From contig CAMBYH010000008.1 of NCBI GenBank assembly GCA_945872065.1, positions 1-64,000 of the forward strand: DNA of 64,000 nt, written 5' to 3'. This document shows positions 54,308 through 62,075 of this stretch, piece by piece. The stretch is from Arsukibacterium tuosuense. Its GTDB lineage: Bacteria; Pseudomonadota; Gammaproteobacteria; Steroidobacterales; GCA-2729495. A program made the translations under genes and the position numbers. How positions within the stretch are numbered: the first letter of the stretch is position 1; every line of letters starts with the position of its first letter. The notes below the pieces were generated by a model. It was not told the DNA's origin. It saw only the letters and a program-made list of their open reading frames with translations, and did no database searches.

Positions 54308-55498
54308 ATGAAACGTCTCTGGGACAAGGGCGAGCCTTTGGACGCGCGCATCCTCCGCTACACCGCAGGGGAGGATCACCTGCTGGACGCGCGGCTGGTA
54401 GCGTATGACGTGCGGGCCTCCATCGCCCACGCCGAGATGCTGCACGCGCAGAAGCTGCTCTCCGGGGAGGACCTGCAGCAGATCAGCAACGGGCTCGAGT
54501 CCCTTGCCGTGTCCCACGCGGCCGGCGACTGGCAGATCAGCCTCGAGGAAGAGGACTGCCACACGGCGCTGGAACAGCGGCTCACCCAGCTGATTGGTGA
54601 GGCCGGAGGACGTGTGCACCTGGGCCGTTCGCGGAACGACCAGGTGCTGGTGGCGCTGCGGCTCTACCTGCTGGACGCGGCCGCAGGAATCGCTGTGGCT
54701 GCCCGGGACGTGGCGACGGCTCTGGACGAGCTGGCCGCCCGGGAAAAAAACACCCTGCTCCCCGGCTACACCCACATGCAGCAGGCCATGCCGAGCTCGG
54801 TGCCCCTGTGGGCGGGCGGCTTTGCGGCCGAACTGCGGGACGATGCAGAGGGCCTCACTGCCAGTCGCCGCCGGCTGAGCAAGAGCCCCCTCGGCAGCGC
54901 GGCGGGCTATGGCGTGCCCGGACTGCCGATCGACCGGGAGGCAACCCGGCGGACGCTGGGTTTCGATGAGGTGCACGAGCCCGTCACTGCGGTACAGATC
55001 TCCCGGGGCAAGGGCGAGGCTGGTCTGGTTTTCGAGCTGGCCCTGCTCACCCAGGACCTGGGGCGGATGGCCGCGGATCTCCTGCTCTTCTATACCCAGG
55101 AGTTCCGCTTCATTGCCCTGCCCGACTCGATGACGACCGGCTCCTCGATCATGCCCCAGAAGCGCAACCCCGACGTGCTCGAGCTGGTGCGCGGCGCCGT
55201 GCCGACAGTGCAGGCGGCCCTCGCGGAAATCCTCGGCCTGCCGGCCAAGCTCGGCTCCGGTTATCAGCGGGATCTCCAGCGGATGAAGGCCCCGCTGTTC
55301 CGCGCTATCGACCTGGCCGGCGATTCGGCGCAGGTGATGGTGCATCTCATCCGCGAGCTGAAGTTCCTGCCCGGGAACATTCGCCTGGATGACTCGATCC
55401 ATGCCGCCGAGCGGGCCAATGCCTTGGTGCTGAAGGAAGGCATCAGCTTCCGGGAGGCTTACCAGCGGGTGGGAGCGGAGCTGAAACGCGGTTCCTGA
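54308..55498 (+). CDS. argH: Argininosuccinate lyase
   Basis: Splits argininosuccinate into arginine and fumarate. It is 396 aa, shorter than the ~457 aa E. coli form and closer to the Xanthomonas/Bacteroidetes type. Motifs: HLGRSRNDQVLVALRLYL, GYTHMQQAMPSSVPLW, GSAAGYGVPGLPID, and the fumarase-superfamily signature GSSIMPQKRNPDVLEL (about residue 280) with the catalytic Ser. It is last in the arginine cluster; a stem-loop follows directly after the stop. Confidence 0.95.
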   Translation: MKRLWDKGEPLDARILRYTAGEDHLLDARLVAYDVRASIAHAEMLHAQKLLSGEDLQQISNGLESLAVSHAAGDWQISLEEEDCHTALEQRLTQLIGEAGGRVHLGRSRNDQVLVALRLYLLDAAAGIAVAARDVATALDELAAREKNTLLPGYTHMQQAMPSSVPLWAGGFAAELRDDAEGLTASRRRLSKSPLGSAAGYGVPGLPIDREATRRTLGFDEVHEPVTAVQISRGKGEAGLVFELALLTQDLGRMAADLLLFYTQEFRFIALPDSMTTGSSIMPQKRNPDVLELVRGAVPTVQAALAEILGLPAKLGSGYQRDLQRMKAPLFRAIDLAGDSAQVMVHLIRELKFLPGNIRLDDSIHAAERANALVLKEGISFREAYQRVGAELKRGS

Positions 55499-55500
55499 CG

Positions 55501-55529
55501 GGCGCGGAGGCTGCAGAACCCTCCGCGCC
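55501..55529 (+). terminator. Stem-loop after argH
   Basis: A perfect 10-bp stem GGCGCGGAGG / CCTCCGCGCC with a 9-nt loop, 3 nt after the argH stop, then TTATACTTCT. The T-run is weak, so it may be an imperfect terminator or mRNA-end protector. TTATACTT could double as a -10 box for lptM. Confidence 0.55.
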
Positions 55530-55542
55530 TTATACTTCTCCC

Positions 55543-55725
55543 ATGCGATATCTCGCTCTCATTCTCGTCATCGCTCTCCTCCCTGCCTGTGGCCTCAAGG
55601 GCCCTCTCTACGAACCTGCGCCCCCCGTGGCTGAACCCGCAGCTTCTGAGCAAAGCGAAGGCGAGACCGACAAGGGCGAGCGCAAGACCATCCCCGCGCC
55701 CCCGGATCCGGCCCAGTCGCTTTGA
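55543..55725 (+). CDS. lptM: LPS-assembly lipoprotein LptM (YifL-like)
   Basis: A 60-aa lipoprotein. Signal MRYLALILVIALLPAC with lipobox LPAC and the family signature CGLKGPLYEP immediately after, then a Pro/Glu-rich disordered tail. In E. coli LptM stabilises the LptDE translocon that inserts LPS into the outer membrane. It lies 15 nt upstream of polA and may be cotranscribed with it. Confidence 0.9.
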   Translation: MRYLALILVIALLPACGLKGPLYEPAPPVAEPAASEQSEGETDKGERKTIPAPPDPAQSL

Positions 55726-55740
55726 AGAAGTCCGGCTGAC

Positions 55741-58527
55741 ATGGCCACGCCCCGGCGCCTCGTCCTCATCGACGGCTACTCCTACATGTACCGGGCGTTT
55801 CACGCCCTCCCGCCGCTGACGACGTCGAAGGGCCAGCCGACCGGCGCAATTTTCGGTTTCCTCAATATGCTCCGGCAGATCCAGCGCACGCGTCAGCCGG
55901 ATCTCATCGCCGTGGTCATGGACGCCCCGGGGCCCACGTTCCGGGATGCGCTGTACGCGGAGTACAAGGCCACCCGGGTCGCAATGCCGGACGAGCTGCA
56001 GTCCCAGATCGAGCCACTGCTGGAGATGGTGCGGGCACTCGGCTTACCGATGCTGCGCGAACCCGGCGTCGAAGCCGATGACGTCATCGGCACGCTGGCA
56101 CTGCAGGCGGCAGCGGCGGGCTTCGACACGCTGATCGCCACCAGCGACAAGGACATGGCCCAGCTGGTGAACGACCGTATCCACCTCTTCGATGGGATCA
56201 GCAACCGGGAGCTGGACGCCGCCGGCGTGCTGGCGAAATTCGGCGTGCCACCCGAGCGGATCATCGACTACCTCACGCTGGTGGGTGATACGTCCGACAA
56301 CATTCCCGGCGTCCCCAGTGTCGGCCCGAAAACGGCAGCCAAGTGGCTGACGGAATACGGCAGCCTGGACGCTATCGTGGCCCGGGCGGACGAGATCAAG
56401 GGCAAGGTGGGCGAGAAGCTGCGGGATAGCCTGAAGCAGATACCCCTCTCCAAACAACTCGCCACGATCCACGTCGGCGTGCCGCTGAAGCTTAGCCCCA
56501 AGGATCTGGTGCCGGCCCGGCCAGACGTAGAGGCTCTGAAGAAGCTCGCAGAATTGCTGGAAATCCGCAGCCTGCTCCGGGTGGTGGAGGAAACGACGGG
56601 ACCGGCGACGGCAGCACCGGCGGCGTCCGCCCCGCCCGAAGCCCGGCAACCGGAGAAAGCGGCCAGCGAGGCGCTCGACGAGATTCCAGCCCCGGCCACC
56701 CGCCTCCCCGATCCCGTCACCCGCCATTACGAAACGATCTTTACCGCGGAGCAGTTCGACGCCTGGCTGATCCTGATCGAGAACGCCGAGCTCGTGGCCT
56801 TTGATACCGAGACCACCAGCCTCAACTACATGGAAGCGGAGATCGTTGGCCTCTCTTTTGGTCTTGCTCCGGGTCGGGCGGCCTATCTGCCGGTGGCCCA
56901 TCGCTACGTCGGCGCGCCGGAACAGCTCGAGCGGGCTGCGGTGCTGGCGCGTCTCAAGCCCTGGCTCGAGAATCCGGAGTGCCAGAAGGTCGGGCACCAC
57001 CTGAAGTACGACGCCCACGTCCTGGCCAACTACGGTATTCGGCTGGCGGGCATGCGCTACGACTCCATGCTGGAATCCTATGTCCTGGACAGCACCGCCA
57101 CCCGGCACGATATGGATTCCGTGGCGAGGAAATACCTCGGGCTGGATACCATTCATTTTGAGGACGTGGCCGGGAAGGGCGCCAAGCAGATCACCTTCGA
57201 CCAGGTGTCCGTGGAAAAGGCCGCCGAATACGCCGCTGAGGATGCGGATATCACCCTCCGGCTGCACCATGCGCTGTGGCCACAGCTTGAAGCCACCCCG
57301 GGGCTCACGGCGGTCTACGCCACCATCGAGCAGCCGCTAGTGCCCGTGCTGACCCGCATGGAAGAGACCGGGGTTCTGGTGGACACGCGCCTGCTGCGCG
57401 CCATGTCCGGTGAATTCGCCGAGAAGATGGCGGCGCTGGAGAAGGAAGCGCATGTCGCTGCTGGCCATCCGTTCAATATAAGTTCGCCAAAGCAGCTCCA
57501 GGAAGTGCTGTTCAACGAACTCAAGCTCCCGGTGACCCAGTACACGCCCACCAAGCAGCCCTCAACCAATGAGGATGCACTCGCGGAACTGGCCGACCAG
57601 CACCCGCTGCCGAAGCTGATTCTCGACTACCGCTCCTTGAGCAAGCTCAAGTCCACCTATACGGACAAGCTGCCGGAGCAGGTCTGCGCCCGTACCGGGC
57701 GGATCCACACGTCTTATCACCAGGCAGTGGCGGCGACTGGCCGGCTCTCCTCCTCAGACCCGAACCTGCAGAACATTCCGATCCGCACGGCGGAAGGCCG
57801 GCGGATCCGCCAGGCATTCATTCCAAAGCCCGGCTGCACCCTCCTCGCCGCGGACTACTCCCAGATCGAACTGCGGATCATGGCTCACCTGTCGGAAGAC
57901 GCAGGGCTGCTGAAGGCCTTCGCCGAAGACCGGGACGTGCACCAGGCGACCGCCGCCGAGGTCTTCGGCGCACCGCTGGCGGAGGTGACGACGGATCAGC
58001 GCCGCTCCGCGAAGGCCATCAATTTTGGCCTGATCTATGGCATGTCGGCGTTCGGCCTGGCACGCCAGCTCGGCATCGCCCGGGAGGAAGCCCAGAAATA
58101 CGTAGAGCTGTACTTCGCCCGTTATCCCGGCGTGAAGGCCTACATGGATCGCACCCGGGTGCAGGCCCGGGAGCAGGGCTACGTGGAGACGGTCTTCGGG
58201 CGCCGGCTATACCTGCCGGATATTCAGGCCCGACAGCAGTCCCGGCGGCAGTACGCGGAGCGCAGCGCCATCAATGCGCCGATGCAGGGCACGGCAGCCG
58301 ACATCATCAAGAAGGCCATGATCACCGTGGACACCTGGCTCCGTCAGAGCGACACCGGGGCTGAGATCATCATGCAGGTGCACGACGAACTGGTGCTGGA
58401 GGTACCAACCCAGGCACTGGCTGCTGTCCAGCAGAACGTCAGCCGGCTAATGGCGGCCGCGGCGGACCTGCGGGTGCCGCTGAAAGTGGACGTCGGGCAC
58501 GGCGCCAACTGGGACGAAGCGCACTAG
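55741..58527 (+). CDS. polA: DNA polymerase I
   Basis: Repair and Okazaki-fragment polymerase, 928 aa, identical in length to E. coli Pol I. N-terminal 5'-3' exonuclease (about 1-290; LIDGYSYMYRAFHALPPL, DEPGVEADDVIG-type metal site), 3'-5' proofreading domain (about 330-515; Exo I AFDTETTSLN is intact, so proofreading is likely), and polymerase domain (motif A LLAADYSQIELRIMAHLS, motif B RRSAKAINFGLIYGMSAFGL, motif C MQVHDELVLEVP). It is convergent with engB across a perfect 38-bp inverted repeat. Confidence 0.98.
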   Translation: MATPRRLVLIDGYSYMYRAFHALPPLTTSKGQPTGAIFGFLNMLRQIQRTRQPDLIAVVMDAPGPTFRDALYAEYKATRVAMPDELQSQIEPLLEMVRALGLPMLREPGVEADDVIGTLALQAAAAGFDTLIATSDKDMAQLVNDRIHLFDGISNRELDAAGVLAKFGVPPERIIDYLTLVGDTSDNIPGVPSVGPKTAAKWLTEYGSLDAIVARADEIKGKVGEKLRDSLKQIPLSKQLATIHVGVPLKLSPKDLVPARPDVEALKKLAELLEIRSLLRVVEETTGPATAAPAASAPPEARQPEKAASEALDEIPAPATRLPDPVTRHYETIFTAEQFDAWLILIENAELVAFDTETTSLNYMEAEIVGLSFGLAPGRAAYLPVAHRYVGAPEQLERAAVLARLKPWLENPECQKVGHHLKYDAHVLANYGIRLAGMRYDSMLESYVLDSTATRHDMDSVARKYLGLDTIHFEDVAGKGAKQITFDQVSVEKAAEYAAEDADITLRLHHALWPQLEATPGLTAVYATIEQPLVPVLTRMEETGVLVDTRLLRAMSGEFAEKMAALEKEAHVAAGHPFNISSPKQLQEVLFNELKLPVTQYTPTKQPSTNEDALAELADQHPLPKLILDYRSLSKLKSTYTDKLPEQVCARTGRIHTSYHQAVAATGRLSSSDPNLQNIPIRTAEGRRIRQAFIPKPGCTLLAADYSQIELRIMAHLSEDAGLLKAFAEDRDVHQATAAEVFGAPLAEVTTDQRRSAKAINFGLIYGMSAFGLARQLGIAREEAQKYVELYFARYPGVKAYMDRTRVQAREQGYVETVFGRRLYLPDIQARQQSRRQYAERSAINAPMQGTAADIIKKAMITVDTWLRQSDTGAEIIMQVHDELVLEVPTQALAAVQQNVSRLMAAAADLRVPLKVDVGHGANWDEAH

Positions 58528-58534
58528 CGGAAAA

Positions 58535-58639
58535 TGGGGACATGCCTAATTTCTGCAGGCCGCATTCCCCGGCGGCTAGCGGCTGACGTCAGGGCCGACA
58601 ACCGGGGAATGCGGCCTGCAGAAATTAGGCATGTCCCCA
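58535..58639. repeat. Perfect 38-bp inverted repeat between polA and engB
   Basis: Arms at 58535-58572 and 58602-58639 are exact reverse complements; the loop is 29 nt and contains a TGACGTCA palindrome. The outer end reads TGGGGACATGCCTAATTTC and the inner end ATTCCCCGG. The right arm runs into engB: it encodes the last residues (Trp-Gly-His-Ala) and the TAA stop. It may be a small non-autonomous mobile element, and its long hairpin could act as a two-way terminator. Confidence 0.95.
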
Positions 58640-59227
58640 GTTCCCGCCCAGCATCGCCGCCAGCGCGGCCCGGGCCTGCTCCAGTCCCACCTTCGACGTC
58701 GCGGAGAACAGCTGGACACTCACCCGCAGATCCTCCAGTTCCCGCTGCGCTGCACTGAGGGCGGCGGCCGCCTCCTGCCGCGACAGCTTGTCCGCCTTGG
58801 TGAGCAGCACATGGAGCTGACAGTCCAGCGCCCGCCCCCAGTCCAGCATCTGCAGGTCGAATTCGAGAATGCCACGGCGGCTGTCCACCACCACCATCAG
58901 GCCAGCGAGGGATTGCCGGCTGTCGAAATAGTCGCCCAGCAGTTCCCGCCAGCCTTCGCGCATCTCCCTGGAAACCCGCGCATAGCCGTAGCCGGGCAGG
59001 TCGACGAGCCGCTGGCCCTCGGCCAGGGCGAAAAAGTTGATGAGTTGGGTGCGGCCGGGGGTCTTGCTGGTGCGTGCAAAATCCCGGCGGTTCAGGATGG
59101 TGTTGATGGCGCTGGACTTGCCGGCGTTGGACCGGCCCGCAAAGGCCACCTCGGCGCCCTCGTCCGGCAGGAACTGGGCCGCGCGGGCAGCGCTGATGAC
59201 AAACCGGGCCTCGGGATACAGGGACAT
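58625..59227 (-). CDS. engB: Ribosome biogenesis GTPase EngB (YihA/YsxC)
   Basis: Essential GTPase needed for large-subunit assembly. It is 200 aa from ATG 59227. G1 GRSNAGKSSAIN, G2 region SKTPGRTQLINFF, G3 DLPGYGYARVS, G4 LTKADKLS, G5 near FSATSK. The frame is open to 59299, but ATG 59227 matches the family start (FVISAARAAQFLPDEG near the N-terminus). The last four residues and stop lie within the 38-bp inverted repeat. polA-engB-cytochrome c4-dsbA is the usual Pseudomonas order. Confidence 0.95.
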   Translation of the reverse strand: MSLYPEARFVISAARAAQFLPDEGAEVAFAGRSNAGKSSAINTILNRRDFARTSKTPGRTQLINFFALAEGQRLVDLPGYGYARVSREMREGWRELLGDYFDSRQSLAGLMVVVDSRRGILEFDLQMLDWGRALDCQLHVLLTKADKLSRQEAAAALSAAQRELEDLRVSVQLFSATSKVGLEQARAALAAMLGGNWGHA

Positions 59228-59320
59228 CTGGGTGGCTCGGCTGGGACGCTGGTGTACAATTCCGCGCGCCGGAAGTCTAGCACGGGGCGACCGGCACATT
59301 TCCCTTACAGAACAAGCGTT

Positions 59321-59959
59321 ATGGATGCTCTGAAACCTTCAACAAACAGCCCCTTTTCCGTCTTCCTCCCACTGCTCATTGCTGGCGTCCTGCTGTCCGG
59401 TTCAGCCCTGGCGGCCGGCTCTGCAGAGGCAGGCAAGGCGAAGTCGGTGACCTGCTCCGCGTGTCACGGGATGGACGGGAACAGCCTCAATCCCGAGTGG
59501 CCAACCATTGCCGGCCAGCACGAGAGCTACCTGATCAACGCGCTGAACTCCTTCAAGAGTGGCGCCCGACAGAACGTCCTGATGAGTGGCATGGCCATGC
59601 CGCTCTCGGCTGAGGACATCCAGGACCTCGCCGCCTACTTCGCCGAGCAGAAGCCGGCACCCGGCGTGGCCGACCCGGCCCTGGCAACGGCCGGCGAACG
59701 CCTGTACCGCGGCGGCAATAAAGACACCGGTGTGCCGGCCTGCCTTGCTTGCCATGGCCCAACGGGTCAGGGCAATCCGGTGGCCAGCTGGCCCAGCGTC
59801 GCGGGTCAGCACGCGGCCTACGCTACCGCCCAGCTCAAGGCTTATCGGGCCAAGGAGCGCTCGACCGACGGTGACACGCAGATCATGCGCAACGTCGCAG
59901 CCCAGCTCACCGATGACGAAATCAAATCCGTGACGTCTTACATTCAGGGCCTGCGCTGA
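59321..59959 (+). CDS. Cytochrome c4 (dihaem c-type cytochrome)
   Basis: Periplasmic dihaem electron carrier, 212 aa from ATG 59321. Signal peptide (FLPLLIAGVLLSGSALAAG), then two similar cytochrome c domains with haem motifs CSACH (about residue 45) and CLACH (about 141) and axial Met candidates in SGMAMPLS and IMRNVAAQL. Cytochrome c4 usually passes electrons to terminal oxidases. Divergent from engB (93 nt between starts); dsbA follows 31 nt downstream, an arrangement shared with Pseudomonas. Confidence 0.95.
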   Translation: MDALKPSTNSPFSVFLPLLIAGVLLSGSALAAGSAEAGKAKSVTCSACHGMDGNSLNPEWPTIAGQHESYLINALNSFKSGARQNVLMSGMAMPLSAEDIQDLAAYFAEQKPAPGVADPALATAGERLYRGGNKDTGVPACLACHGPTGQGNPVASWPSVAGQHAAYATAQLKAYRAKERSTDGDTQIMRNVAAQLTDDEIKSVTSYIQGLR

Positions 59960-59990
59960 CGCGCGGCGTTGTCAGTCAGAGGGACTATCC

Positions 59991-60848
59991 ATGATGCGGC
60001 TTCGATACCTGTTACTTGCGACGGTTCTCAGCGTTGTCACCGCCTGCGGCAAGGCGCCGGCCCCCGCTGCGACCAGCGCCGAGACGCCTGCGATTGCTGC
60101 TCCCGCCCCGGCCCCGGATGCCGCCGCGGAAACCGCTCCGGTGGTCGCTGCTGTCGAGGAATCAGCCGGCACTGATGCCGCCAAGGTGGCGCCCGCGTCG
60201 GCAGATACCTCCGCGCTGGGCAAGGAAATCGTCCTTGCTGACAACTCTGCCCCCGCCGGCAAGACCGACTGGCAGTACGAGGAAGGCAAGCACTTCAGCG
60301 CCCTCACCACGGCTCAGGGCACCAGCAGCTCCCCCGGCAAGATCGAGGTCGCCGAGGTGTTCTGGTACGGCTGCTCCCACTGCTACAACCTGGAACCACT
60401 GATCTCTGACTGGGTGAAGAAGCTGCCAGCCGATGTGAGCTTCGTGCGCATCCCGGTGATATGGAACCCCACCAACGAGATTCATGCCCGGGTCTATTAC
60501 ACGGCGGAAGCGCTGGGCAAGCTCGAACAGGTCACCCCGGCCATGTTCCGGGCCATCCACGTCGAGAGCCGACCGATGACGGAAGAAAAAGACATCCAGC
60601 AGCTCTTCGAGCAGGCTGGCGTGTCAGCAGCCGACTTCAACAAGACCTTCCGGTCCTTCTCGGTCGACAGCCAGCTAAAACGGGCCAAGGACCTGACCGT
60701 GAAGTACCGCGTGCAGGGCGTCCCCCTGCTGGTGGTCGATGGCAAGTACACGACCAATGGCCCCGAGATCCGGAACCAGCAGGACCTGCTGGCGGTTACG
60801 GAGGAACTGATCCAGCGGGAGCGTCAGCAGGCCGGACCTCGCAGTTGA
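59991..60848 (+). CDS. dsbA: DsbA-type thiol:disulfide oxidoreductase, lipid-anchored
   Basis: Makes disulfide bonds in exported proteins. It is 285 aa, about 75 longer than typical DsbA. The N-terminus is a lipoprotein signal (LLLATVLSVVTAC, Cys19) followed by a long Ala/Pro-rich tether (about 22-90). The thioredoxin-fold part has the active site FWYGCSHCYNLEP (Cys128/Cys131; CSHC, not the CPHC of E. coli) and the cis-Pro VQGVPLLVVDG. A GAGGG site lies 7 nt before ATG 59991. Its last 53 nt overlap the convergent moaE. Confidence 0.92.
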   Translation: MMRLRYLLLATVLSVVTACGKAPAPAATSAETPAIAAPAPAPDAAAETAPVVAAVEESAGTDAAKVAPASADTSALGKEIVLADNSAPAGKTDWQYEEGKHFSALTTAQGTSSSPGKIEVAEVFWYGCSHCYNLEPLISDWVKKLPADVSFVRIPVIWNPTNEIHARVYYTAEALGKLEQVTPAMFRAIHVESRPMTEEKDIQQLFEQAGVSAADFNKTFRSFSVDSQLKRAKDLTVKYRVQGVPLLVVDGKYTTNGPEIRNQQDLLAVTEELIQRERQQAGPRS

Positions 60849-61251
60849 TCCAGCCGGAGTCTCCCTCGGCGTAGTGCTCCTTCTTCCAGATCGGCACCCG
60901 GGACTTCACTTCATCGATGATGTAGCGGCAGGCGGCAAAGGCCGCATCCCTGTGGGCGGCGGTTACGCCCACCCACACTGCAAGATCACCAATGTCGAGC
61001 ACGCCGAGCCGGTGCACGCAATGCGCCCTGGCAATCGGGAAGCGCTCGAAGGCTTCGGCGACGACCCGGCTGCCTTCCTTGATTCCCAGAGCCTCATAGC
61101 CCTCGTATTCCAGGCGAATGACCCCTCGCCCCTCATTGTGGTTGCGCACCCAGCCCTCGAAGCTGGCGTAGCCGCCAGCAACAGGATCCGCCACCAGGGC
61201 GCGAAAGCGTTCCGGAGTGAAGGGTTCGCGGCTGAAGCCGAAGTGACTCAC
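60796..61251 (-). CDS. moaE: Molybdopterin synthase large subunit
   Basis: Transfers sulfur from MoaD to precursor Z to make molybdopterin. It is 151 aa with GGYASFEGWVRNHNEG, LEYEGYEAL, VHRLGVLDIGD, and the signature KSRVPIWKKEHYAEG with the catalytic Lys. Start is GTG 61251, overlapping moaD's stop. Codons 4-9 carry a 15-nt match to the REP-unit core (FGFSRE). The C-terminal ~13 residues after WINCE are encoded inside the 3' end of dsbA on the other strand. Confidence 0.95.
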   Translation of the reverse strand: MSHFGFSREPFTPERFRALVADPVAGGYASFEGWVRNHNEGRGVIRLEYEGYEALGIKEGSRVVAEAFERFPIARAHCVHRLGVLDIGDLAVWVGVTAAHRDAAFAACRYIIDEVKSRVPIWKKEHYAEGDSGWINCEVRPADAPAGSVPP

Positions 61252-61487
61252 CCGCCCGCCACGGGGGGTATGAAGACGACGAAATCCCCGTCCTTCAGTG
61301 GGGCTGTCCAGTCCCGGAACTCGTCGTTCACCGCGACCTTGACCCGGCCAACCTCCGGGAAGGCGTAGCGCTGGTCCAGTTCGGCATAGAGCTGGCCCAC
61401 GGTCGTGGCCGTGGTGGTCAGGTCTTCCCGGGCGCGGCCCACGTGCTCCCGCAGCACGGCGAAGTATTCAATCTGGACGGCGACCAT
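61248..61487 (-). CDS. moaD: Molybdopterin synthase sulfur carrier subunit
   Basis: A 79-aa ubiquitin-like sulfur carrier ending in the diagnostic Gly-Gly (PPVAGG), which is thiocarboxylated by MoeB. The N-terminal VQIEYFAVLREHVG and VKVAVNDEFRDWTAPLKDGD match the family. It overlaps moaE by 4 nt, as expected for two subunits of one enzyme, and lies 3 nt after mocA. Confidence 0.95.
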   Translation of the reverse strand: MVAVQIEYFAVLREHVGRAREDLTTTATTVGQLYAELDQRYAFPEVGRVKVAVNDEFRDWTAPLKDGDFVVFIPPVAGG

Positions 61488-61490
61488 CCC

Positions 61491-62075
61491 TCATTGTGCC
61501 GGAGCCGCTTCGAGCCGCGCCAGATCTTCCGGCGTATCCACGTCAAGTGCCGCGTGGGGCATGTCGACGGTGGCGCGTTCCGTGTGCCACTCAAGGAGGC
61601 TCCGGGCCCCCTGATCACCCCGGAGCGCCGCCAGCTGGGGCCAGAAAGCGCGGGGAATGATGACGGGTGGTCCCAGCCGGTCATTGAATCCGGCGGCGGC
61701 AATCAGCTCGGGCTCGACCTGCCAGGCGGCGATCAGTGCGTCGAGATCTTCCGCCGTAACAGCAGGCTGGTCGCACAGAAGAATGAGCACCGCGTCGGCC
61801 TCCGGCGGGAGAGCTGCCACGCCGCTCACGAGGGAAGTGGACAGGCCGCGAGCCCAGTCCGGGTTTTCCACCAGCGTCGCCGCTTCGCCAGCGAGGGCGG
61901 CCCGGACGCCAGCCGCTGACGGCCCAACGACCACATGCACGCCAGCGGGACACCGGGGTGCAAGTAAGCGGACGCCGCGCCAGACCAGGGGCTTGCCCCG
62001 GTAAGGCGCCAGTACTTTCGGTGAGCCGAAGCGGGAGGCCCCTCCAGCCGCCAGTAGCAGTCCTGCCAGTGTCAT
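61491..62075 (-). CDS. Molybdenum cofactor nucleotidyltransferase-like protein (MocA/MobA family)
   Basis: A 194-aa NTP transferase. N-terminal loop LLLAAGGASRFGSPKVLAPY is the CTP/GTP-binding signature (LAAGxSxRxGxxK), and LILLCDQPAVTAEDL contains the metal Asp. The MocA type adds CMP to the molybdenum cofactor for xanthine dehydrogenase-class enzymes; MobA adds GMP. The sequence looks closer to MocA. ATG 62075 overlaps the stop of the upstream gene in an ATGA, so translation is coupled; moaD follows 3 nt later. Confidence 0.85.
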   Translation of the reverse strand: MTLAGLLLAAGGASRFGSPKVLAPYRGKPLVWRGVRLLAPRCPAGVHVVVGPSAAGVRAALAGEAATLVENPDWARGLSTSLVSGVAALPPEADAVLILLCDQPAVTAEDLDALIAAWQVEPELIAAAGFNDRLGPPVIIPRAFWPQLAALRGDQGARSLLEWHTERATVDMPHAALDVDTPEDLARLEAAPAQ

